Of a stretch of 64,000 nucleotides of DNA, positions 1-7,689 are shown piece after piece. The stretch's first letter is position 1. Every line of letters begins with the position of its first letter. The DNA lies in contig JABAKD010000006.1 of assembly GCA_012845835.1 (NCBI GenBank), forward strand, positions 6,378,318 through 6,442,317, read 5' to 3'. The notes under the pieces were generated by a model, which had not been told where the DNA came from, searched no databases, and saw nothing but the letters and a program-made list of their open reading frames with translations. The stretch is from Undaria pinnatifida. Lineage: Eukaryota > Sar > Phaeophyceae > Laminariales > Alariaceae. The translations under genes were made by a program, and so were the position numbers.

Positions 1-260
1 GGGGGGGGGGTGAACTGGAGCTACGGCATGGATGGCTAGAAAGAAAATGAGGTGATATCAGCTGGCTGGTAGTGTTCACTACTTTGGCGTGTTTTGATTT
101 TAGGTGGGGCGTTTGAACAAGAGGGTGGGGGTCGGGGGGCGGGGGGCGGGACTCTTCAATATGTGCGCGGAAATTGTAAATCTTTGAAGGGGACAAACAT
201 GACGGTTGCGTCAAGAATATATATCTTTATATCACCTGCCTGGTATTGCTTATTGTTCTA
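1..260 (+). repeat. Family A repeat: poly-G-punctuated unit
   Basis: The window opens inside a poly-G tract and continues through the block found wherever this family occurs: CGGCATGGATGGCTAG, then a T-rich stretch, GGGGCGTTTGA, a second G tract near 125-150, and ATGTGCGCGGAAA followed by GGGGACAAA. The same order recurs at 40118-40400, 51470-52360 and, reversed, at 46780-48050. No open reading frame of note. The G tracts are candidate G-quadruplex formers (inference). Confidence 0.85.
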
Positions 261-735
261 GCAGATTTGATGTTATAGCTTTACAATTATTGGACATGGG
301 TTGCAAGATGGAACATTTCAATCGATAGGTCCAACCATGTAATTACCATTGTTTTACCGTTCCTGTGTGGGGCTCTCACGTCGCTATTTATAACAAAGAA
401 AAACACATAGCATAATACAACAGGCGAGGTGATGAGGTCATGCAATTTCACCACCATTGATTGGGCACAAGGGAGAGAAGTGCAAATCGTCAGTGTTTTG
501 AATGAGACGTTTGGTGTTCCCGCGCTCACTTACGTTACCTCGTTAGTCATACTTCGTTTGGCATAAGTTGGGAGGCCACCATTCAGACGGTAAGTACGAA
601 ATACCCTACGTAATAGGTTGGTAGTGTGGTCTACCGCAATTTACGGTATGTGCCTGTACTTCCTTTTCACATTATTACTAGCTCATGTACGATTTTACGC
701 CCATGATTTTTACTGCAGTATTCTTCTGCGGCTTC
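261..735 (+). repeat. Family B repeat copy (direct duplicate of 40400-40845)
   Basis: This block carries TGTGGGGCTCTCACGTCGC, then GCGAGGTGATGAGG, AAGTGCAAATCGTCAGTG, CCCGCGCTCACTTACG and, further on, AAATACCCTACGTAAT. It aligns almost base for base with 40400-40845. Together with 1-260 it makes a ~735-bp direct duplicate of 40118-40845. Other family B copies lie at 12961-13130, 40846-41030, 41880-42511, 46079-46540 and 52560-52818. An 80-codon frame on the minus strand (287-529) lies entirely inside the repeat and is not treated as a gene. Confidence 0.85.
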
Positions 736-781
736 ATTGATCATTTAAAGTAAGTATTGGATTAGATGAGGCCTCCTGCCC
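707..781 (+). repeat. 75-bp repeat, first copy
   Basis: Starting at TTTTACTGCAGTATTC, 75 bp are repeated at 1339-1413 with only a few differences. The left edge is abrupt: sequence before TTTTACTG is family B here but a different 160-bp repeat at the second copy, so TTTTACTG is a junction between mosaic blocks. Confidence 0.85.
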
Positions 782-798
782 CGAAGCAGGAGGGCCTC
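768..798. other. 12-bp hairpin with one bulge
   Basis: GAGGCCTCCTGC (768-779) pairs with GCAGGA-G-GGCCTC (786-798) around a six-base loop, leaving one bulged G. The loop-side half is missing from the second 75-bp repeat copy (1339-1413), so the hairpin is specific to this place. Function unknown; it resembles a terminator-like or foldback-element end, but nothing transcribed is evident beside it. Confidence 0.7.
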
Positions 799-813
799 GC
801 CCGGGATGTACCT

Positions 814-835
814 CCGCGCTGAGCGCTCAGCGCGG
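814..835. other. Perfect 22-bp GC-rich palindrome
   Basis: CCGCGCTGAGC is followed immediately by its exact reverse complement, GCTCAGCGCGG, with no spacer. It lies 15 bp after the preceding hairpin and just before an A/T-rich stretch (846-880). A perfect palindrome of this length and GC content is unlikely by chance in one place. It could be a protein-binding site or a remnant of a foldback element; neither is shown. Confidence 0.85.
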
Positions 836-1186
836 CTGTAATCCTGGAAAATAAAATAAATATTATAAACTAAACAAAACACGGCGCAGCAGCTATTCAG
901 CACGCAGGATGTCTAGGGTGGTCCGAAATGGTTTCTGCTTCCTCTTGTTCTTGCCCGTTGGGCGGGGGTTGAAGACAATGGTTGTGGCTCCGGTACTAAC
1001 TGTGCCTCAGATAGGCTCAAGTAGGCCGGAACCAACAGCTTTGTTCCAAAATTGGATCCATTTGAAGACATCTCTGGTTGCTTCCGCACGGGGCTGAGTG
1101 TGGCAAGGCGCTCGCAGACTTCTCCGGTCCGCAAAGGTTGTAAAACAAGAAACTACTGCATGCATAAGCTGGGTGGGTGGGATGGT
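836..1186. other. No gene recognised
   Basis: An A/T-rich patch (846-880) is followed by mixed sequence with only short overlapping frames of 60-73 codons on both strands. No domain, repeat or RNA signature seen. Confidence 0.5.
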
Positions 1187-1346
1187 CAGTATTTCTCATT
1201 CAACGTATGTTCTCTGGCTTTGGGTTCGTGGGAAACATGCACAATGATCGATGTGGCCTAGATTCTCCAAGTAATTCACCGGTTCCAAATCATGGAGCCA
1301 CCTCCGTACCATCGATGTCTCATTTTCTGGAAACCCGATTTTACTG
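1187..1346 (+). repeat. 160-bp repeat, near-identical to 12801-12960
   Basis: From CAGTATTTCTC to GATTTTACTG this block matches 12801-12960 with only one or two differences, although the two places are 11.6 kb apart. Both copies end at the same TTTTACTG. Here it continues into the 75-bp repeat, whereas at 12961 it continues into family B, so the copy ends exactly at a shared junction. Confidence 0.9.
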
Positions 1347-1413
1347 CAGTATTCGTCTGCGGCTTCATTGATCATTTAAAGTAAGTATTGGATTAGATGA
1401 GGCCTCCTCCCCC
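1339..1413 (+). repeat. 75-bp repeat, second copy
   Basis: Second copy of the block at 707-781, beginning at TTTTACTGCAG. It lacks the hairpin arm that follows the first copy: after GAGGCCTCCT the sequence here is C-rich and diverges. Confidence 0.85.
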
Positions 1414-2297
1414 AGCCGGTGGGCCTACCCATACTTCCATTGCTTCTTATACTCTGCATTGGCTACCGGACTGGGGTCGTCGCCTCACCCAAACTTCTTA
1501 AAAATTGTTTTCATACAGTGGCGTGCACGAGGCGAAGGACCGGCGGGTGTGGTAAATCAATTAGGATTAGCCTACTTTTGCGTTCGCTTAGAAGCACCGT
1601 CACTGGTTTGATAGGTGCTCCCCGTAAGAGCAGCAGTAGTCACCGTAAAACATACATGGTACCTCGGTACTGCTTGTTCCATGTTCCAAGCATCAGCATG
1701 ATGTAAGCTCGTCACGGAGTGGGTGTTCCTGCAGGACGAGTTCGTCCCAAACCGCTTCGTGTTTGCGCACGAAACCCGGCACAAACGCGCACCCCCCCGC
1801 GCCGGCGTCCTACGCCGGGGCATGCCACGACCACCGTCGGAGCGGCCATTGCATCGGGTCCCTAAATACGTCTGCCGAAACAGGCAATGTGGGCGAGGGG
1901 TTGAGAATCGCCCATGTGTCCCCCCACCGATGTTCGGCGGAAAGCTGTGGAATTGAGGGTAGAATAGGCCGCACGCCAGTCTGGCGATGATTTAGGTGCC
2001 AGAGCCATTCATCCGCGCCCACCTACCGCGAATGCCAATACAAGACTATCTGAATGTCAATACACAGCATCGTACGTTAGAACCGGGGGGAAACATTTCA
2101 CGCCCCTTGTTCTGCTAAACAACTAAGCGAGCGTCGAAGTGATGCTGTGTGTCCAGCCAACCCATCGAGAAAACCTGACGGTAGCACAGACACTAACAGC
2201 GCGACTCCGGGCCACTCCTACCTACCATTACCTAACAGCCAAATTATGATGTAACGAAATAGGAACAGCTGCCATGAGTCACGCATGTGTCTGCGAT
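1414..2297. other. No gene recognised; short GC hairpin
   Basis: Only short overlapping frames of up to 95 codons, in several frames and both strands, none with recognisable features. CCGGCGT (1802-1808) and ACGCCGG (1812-1818) form a 7-bp stem with a three-base loop. Nothing else stands out. Confidence 0.5.
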
Positions 2298-2338
2298 ACT
2301 ATCAGTAGCTAGCAAAAAAAAATAAAAATCAAATAAAA

Positions 2339-2767
2339 ATGAAAATTAAACAGGGCCTGCAACCGAGATTTATAGTCAGCCCGCTCAGCTATCGCCCGGG
2401 CGAACCGGGGGCGGGCGGCGGAATGGCAGGAGAAGTGAGTAAGCCGCGGTCGCCGCCTCCCCGGCGACCCCGACCCCGTCCCGACCTCCAACTCCCCTGG
2501 CGCGCGGGCGTTGCGTTCTTATCCCCGCAGCGCCCAGATCGAGGGGGGTTGGGGGCTGCTGGGTCAGCGATGCGCCCGCCCACCCGTCGCGGCGTACACC
2601 CTGCCGGTGCATGTACGCCCAATTCACGTGGAGAGGGACCCGGGGATGGGGCCGTCGAAAGGTACCTGTACTGGGTTGCGGACGAGCTGTATTTAGCGTG
2701 TCGAGTCCTCGCAGCAGAAGCGGGTTTACCCGCCATACCGCGACACCCGCCCGTTATCAAACCGTAG
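2339..2767 (+). CDS. Open frame of 142 codons in a GC-rich island (doubtful gene)
   Basis: From about 2380 to 2770 the sequence turns sharply GC- and CpG-rich, directly after a 45-bp A-rich stretch (2313-2350). The forward frame gives a Pro/Arg/Gly-rich N-terminal half and a more ordinary tail with the stretch WVADELYLACRVLAAEAGL. The reverse strand is also open for 123 codons (2389-2760), as expected of GC-rich sequence, so openness is weak evidence. No domain recognised. The last 65 bp match the start of a ~310-bp repeat that recurs at 4497, which argues against a unique gene. A CpG island or promoter is an alternative reading. Confidence 0.15.
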   Translation: MKIKQGLQPRFIVSPLSYRPGEPGAGGGMAGEVSKPRSPPPRRPRPRPDLQLPWRAGVAFLSPQRPDRGGLGAAGSAMRPPTRRGVHPAGACTPNSRGEGPGDGAVERYLYWVADELYLACRVLAAEAGLPAIPRHPPVIKP

Positions 2768-3020
2768 CCCCCGCGCGTAGGTAGGAAGACATGGGGGCAG
2801 CCGTCTCGGTATCCGTTGAAATGTATGCAGTGTCGACTGTAAGCACGTTGTCAGCACATCAACCATAGATGTGTAATCACTGCCACCAGCGATACACACT
2901 ATCACCTCTGATAAAATTGCGTAAGCATTACATGCATATTGACAGAGTAACAAGCGGTATAGCGGGCGCAACTCTGACCCCATGTCAGCCATAACTGTCT
3001 GTCAACCGCGACTTGCGAAG
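2703..3020 (+). repeat. About 310-bp unit, copy 1 of 3
   Basis: Begins at TCCTCGCAGCAGAAGCGGG and runs through TTGTCAGCACA and AGCGGTATAGCG to GTCAACCGCGACT. It aligns at roughly 80% with 4497-4815; the second half also aligns with 4190-4370. The unit precedes and interrupts the satellite, so it may be the flank that was co-amplified with it. Confidence 0.75.
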
Positions 3021-4106
3021 CAATAGCGGCGACGAAGACAGGCGTCAGTATCTGTTTGACATCAACAATCAGCTAGGCAAAAGCATCTCCGGCACCGCCG
3101 TGATAGCGATGATGGTACAACAATCTCAATCCACGAAGCAGCGGCCATTATGTATGGACACAGTCGTGTGATCGATAGCTTTTATATATTGATACAGCAC
3201 CCAGAAACTATCATCAGCAACAAGCAAATCAACTGCAGCGGCCCAGAGATAATACCGCCGTGCCAGTCATAGCTGTATATCTATAGAGATCAGCAAAAAC
3301 AAAGGCTCCAGCACCGCCGGGCCGAGATCCGCCAACCAGAAGCCTCTGGCACTGCCACGCCGAGGTCAGCGAAGTGGAGCCTCTGGCACAACCGTGCTCG
3401 TGATTGCTGTATACCGACAGCGACTAGCGAAGCCACCGCAACCATACCCCAGCCACGTCAGCAGTCACGCAAAGCAGCTCCGGCACGGCTGCGCCGGAGA
3501 TTGTTGTATACCAACATTGATCAGCGAAGCAACAGTCAATAGCCCGCGCCGGAGATCGTCGTATAACAGCAATCAGCGACGAAACAGCCAATATGACAGC
3601 TGTGCCATCAACCGCTGTATATCAACAGCGACAGTGATCAACGACTATCAACAGCGACTAGCGAGGCAACAGCGACAACACATCAGTGTGGGCAATAGCT
3701 GCATGTTAGCAGCAACCCGCAAAGCGAAAGTACTTTTGGCACAGCTGTATATCAACAGTGATCAGCAAAGTGAAACCATCTCTGGCACAACAGTGCCAAT
3801 GATGGTTGCATATCCACACAGCCGTGTGTCAGCGACAGCTGTATACCCACATTAATACCGACATTACCCCTTTCGGAGCCCACGCATAGCGATAAAACAA
3901 GTAAGAAAGGCGGTCATCGTCATAGCATGAGTGCGTAGCACACGGTGTGTCATGCTACGCGCGTATCGCGCAGCTTCTTGCGTTGGAGTCGCACATGAAA
4001 ATTCCCACTCCTTAAGCTAGCACCCCGTGTAACGTCGTGTGGCTGACCCTGCAATTGCCAGTTATATTCGTCAACGTTGCTCTCCGAAGTCCCAAAGGGG
4101 GTATTA
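3021..4106 (+). repeat. Diverged left end of the satellite array
   Basis: Degenerate versions of the satellite motif recur (TATATCAACAG, ATCAGCAAAG, CATCTCTGGCAC), for example at 3230-3380 and 3720-3800, at irregular spacing. The 153-codon frame at 3394-3855 is translated satellite (Gln/Ser/Ile-rich) with no domain. About 3850-4106 has no clear satellite match. Confidence 0.7.
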
Positions 4107-4385
4107 GTACCCACAGCAATCCGCAAAGCAAAAGCATCTGGTGCAGCCGAGCCAGTGATAACTGTTCGATCTGCGCGTCAACGATAGCTGTGTAACCACC
4201 GCAACAAGCGAAACATGCAGCCATCCCTGATGAAACTGCATCAGCATGAACTGTGTATCCACAGTAAAGAGAGGTACAGCGGTCGGTATAGCGGTCGGTA
4301 TGGCGGTCGCCACCCTGACCCATGTCACCAACAACTGTGTCTCAACCGCGACTCGTGAATCAGTAGCGGCACGAAGATAATTGTC
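4107..4385 (+). repeat. About 310-bp unit, partial copy 2
   Basis: From about 4190 the order AGCTGTGTAACC, CAGCATGAACTGTGTAT, AGCGGTCGGTATAGCGG and ACCCATGTCACC matches copies 1 and 3, with a local tandem duplication of GCGGTCGGTAT. The first part carries satellite-like sequence instead. Confidence 0.6.
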
Positions 4386-4496
4386 AACATCTGGATGAAC
4401 ACAGCAACCAGCAAGATACGTGTGCTAACCGCAACCAACCAGCAACCAGCGAAGTTAGACCATGAGTTCGTTCCGATCTTGTTTCGCAAAGTCTCT

Positions 4497-4815
4497 ATCT
4501 CTCGCAGCAGAAGCGGGTTAACCTGCCACATGGTAACCCCGCCCATTATTAAACCGTAACCCGCGCGCGTCGGTGAGAAGACAAGGGAGCAGCGGCATCG
4601 GCATCCGAGATATATGCCGTATCGACTGCAACGGCGTTGTCAGCACACCAACCCTAGCTGTGTAACCCCGCAACCCGCGACACACGCAGTCGCCTCTGAT
4701 TAAACTGCGTCAGCATGAAGTGTATATCAACAGTAACGAGTGGTATAGCGGTCGCAACGCTGACCCATGTCCGCCATAGCTGTATCTCAGCCGCGATCCG
4801 AAGTCAGCCGCGGCA
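4497..4815 (+). repeat. About 310-bp unit, copy 3
   Basis: Starts at TCTCTCGCAGCAGAAGCGG and aligns through to CATAGCTGTATCTCAGCCGC with 2703-3020, with scattered substitutions and small indels. It passes directly into satellite at about 4815. Confidence 0.75.
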
Positions 4816-7689
4816 ATGAAGACAGCCGAACCATCTGTGTACCTCAGCAACTGGCAAGACAACATATCCCCGGCAAAGCCGATCCAGCGATGGTGGTATA
4901 TCCACTACACCCAACCAGCGACCAGAGAGGTGGCAGCACAACGTACCGAGGCCAGCGGAACAAAAACCGCTGCTACTGCCGTACCGACGTCAGCGACGCA
5001 AAGCCCGCTGGCACCGCCGTGCCTATGGAAGCGATATATTGCTAGCGAGGAGCGAAACAATAGCAACCGATAGCAACCGTAATACCACCATGTCGATGAG
5101 CAGCCTAACTAATCAGCACAGCAAAATACAACTGAACCAGCCGTGTATCAACCGTGAGCAAGGAAGCAGATGCACTGCTGGACGACGCAGCCGTGTCGAC
5201 CAGGGCGGTACATTAACCGCGATCAGTCGACCAGGGCGGCACATCAACCGCGATCGGCCCAGCGAGATCGCCTAGACGCGTATCGTCAAAGCAAAATACG
5301 CCCAGCCCAGTCGTATGTCAACAAACAGCAAAGCGAAGGCCATTCAAGACGCCACAACCGTGTCGACCAGAGCGGTAGATCCCCGCGATCCGCAAAGCGA
5401 AAGAATACCTGCGACCCCTGTATATCAACAGCGATCGGCAAAACCAACTCCCTCAGGCACACCCGCGCCCGCGATTTTTTCAAGGCGAAAGTACAAAAGG
5501 CACAGCTGCATATCAACCCCGAGCAGCAAAGCGAAAACGCTGCTGGGCGACAGTCGTGTCGACCAGAGCGATGTAACCACGGTCAGCAGCGCGAAAGCAT
5601 ATCTGGCATAGCCGTACATCCATGGTGATCAGCAGAGCGAAAGCACGTTTGGCCCAGCCGGCCATGAAGTGTGTATGTCCCCACTGCGGCATAACCAATC
5701 GGCAACGCGAAAACATAACTAATCCAGTCGTATATCAACTACGATCAGGAAAGCGAAAGCACTTCTGGGCCACACTGCCGTGTCGAGCAGAGCGGTATAT
5801 CAACTGCGATCCACAGAAATAAAGTATATCTGGCACAGCTGCATATCAAAGTGCGGTGTATCAACCGCGATCAGCCGAGCGAAATCATGCTGTCGTAGCA
5901 ATATATCAACAGCGGTCAGGACACCAAAGCGACAGCGCTGCTGGACGACACGGTCGTGACTGCCAGAGCGGTAAATTCACCGCGATCAGCAAACCAAAGG
6001 CATCTATGACACAGCTGTTATCACCAGCGCCGTAAATCAACCGCATTCAGCAACGCAAAACGCAATTGGTGCCGCTGTATATAAACCGCGATCAGCAAAG
6101 CAAAATAATGTCTGGCGCGCCGGATTCAACAGCAATCAGAAAACTGAAGCGAAAACCCTTCTGGACGACACAACCGTGTCGACCAGAGTGGTGTATCAAC
6201 CGCAATCAGCAAAGCAAGAGCATATCTGGCGCAGCTGTATATCACTAGCGCGGTATAGCTGCATATGAACAGCAATCAAAACTAACGCGAAAGGGCTTCT
6301 GGACGACACAGCCGTGTCGACCAGGGCGGAATATCAACTGCGAGATTAGCCAAGCAAATGCCTATTTAGCGCAACTGCGTTTTACCAGCGCGGTATATCA
6401 ACTGCGATCAGCGAAGCGAAGCATATCTAGCACTATCTGGCACAGCCGTATATCACCAGCAGCGCGGTATAGCTGTGTATCAACAGCAATCAAAACTTTA
6501 AGCGAAAGCCCTGCTGGGCGACGCAGCCGACGAGGGCAGGACATCAACCGCGATCAGCAAGGCAAAGGCATATATGGCGCAACTGTATATCACCAGCGTG
6601 GTATATCAATCGCGTTCAGTAAATCAAAAGCATATCTGCCGCAGCTGTACATCACCAGCGCGGAATATCAACCGCGGTCAGCAAAGCGAAAGCATATCTG
6701 GCGCAGCCGTATATCAACAGCAATCACAATACTAAGCAAAAGCACCGCTGGGCGACACGGCCGTGCCGACCAGCGCTGTATATCAACCGCGATCAGCAAA
6801 GCAAAAGCATACCCGGCGCAACTGTATATCAACACCACGGTATACCAACCGCGATCAGCAAAGGGAAATAATATCTGGCACAGCTGTATATCAACAGCGC
6901 GGAACATTAACCGCTATCAGCACAGCGGGAGCATATATATCTGGCGCAGCTATATATCAACAGCCATCAAAAGGTTAAAGCGAAACCGTTTTGGACGAGG
7001 CAGCTGCGTCGACCAGGGCGATAGATCAACCGCGATCAGCAGCAAGAAACATATCTGGCGCACATGTATGTCACCAGCGCGGTATAGCTGTATGTCAACA
7101 GCAATCAAAAACTTAAAGCGAAGCCACTCTGGACGACAAACCCGTGGCAGCCAGAGCGCAGCTGTGTATCAACAGCGCGGAACATCAACCGAAATCAGCA
7201 TAGCGGAAGCATATATAGCGCAGCTGTATATCAAGAGCCATCGAAAGCTTTAAGCGATGCCGTTTTGGACAACACAGCCGTGTCGACCAGAGCGGTATAT
7301 CATCCGCGATCAGCCGGAAGAGAAATATCTGGCGCAGATGTATGTCACCAGCGTGGTATAGCTGTACGTCAACAGGCATCAAAAACTTAAAGCGAAGCCG
7401 TTCTGGACGACACGGCCGTGTCGAGCAATATATCAACCGCGATCAGCAAAGCAGAAACATATCTGGCGCAGATGTAAATCAACAGCGTGGTGTCGTTGTA
7501 TATCAGCAGCAATCAAAACCTGAAGCGAAAGCACTACTAGAAAATGCAGCCGTGTCGACCAGAGCGGTATATCAACCACGATCAGCAAAACAAAAGCATA
7601 TCTGGCGCAGCTGTATTTCACCAGCGCTGTATATCAACCGCGATCAGCAGAGCTAAGCCATATCTGGTGCAGCTGCATGTCACCAGGGC
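4816..7689 (+). repeat. Satellite array, intermediate divergence
   Basis: The core words GTGTCGACCAG, GCGGTATATCAACCGCGATC, AGCAAAGCGAAAGCATATCTGGC and GCAGCTGTATATCA recur continuously and become more regular towards the right. GTGTCGACC or a one-base variant appears near 5200, 5360, 5558, 5778, 6175, 6315, 6770, 7008, 7280, 7420 and 7551. The ancestral subunit looks about 45-50 bp long (TATCAAC..CGATCAGCAAAGCGAAAGC..TCTGGC..AGCTG), with the 137-bp unit built from about three of these. Frames of 60-150 codons occur on both strands and change frame at unit-level indels; I do not call them genes. Confidence 0.9.

Noticed and set aside
1-735. Telomere or subtelomere end
   Set aside because: The G-rich start recalls a chromosome end, but no short telomeric repeat is present and the same sequence occurs internally at 40118-40845.
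1720-1790. Hammerhead ribozyme suggested by GGACGAGTTCGTCC
   Set aside because: The conserved CTGATGA and GAAA cores are not present in the right order and spacing.
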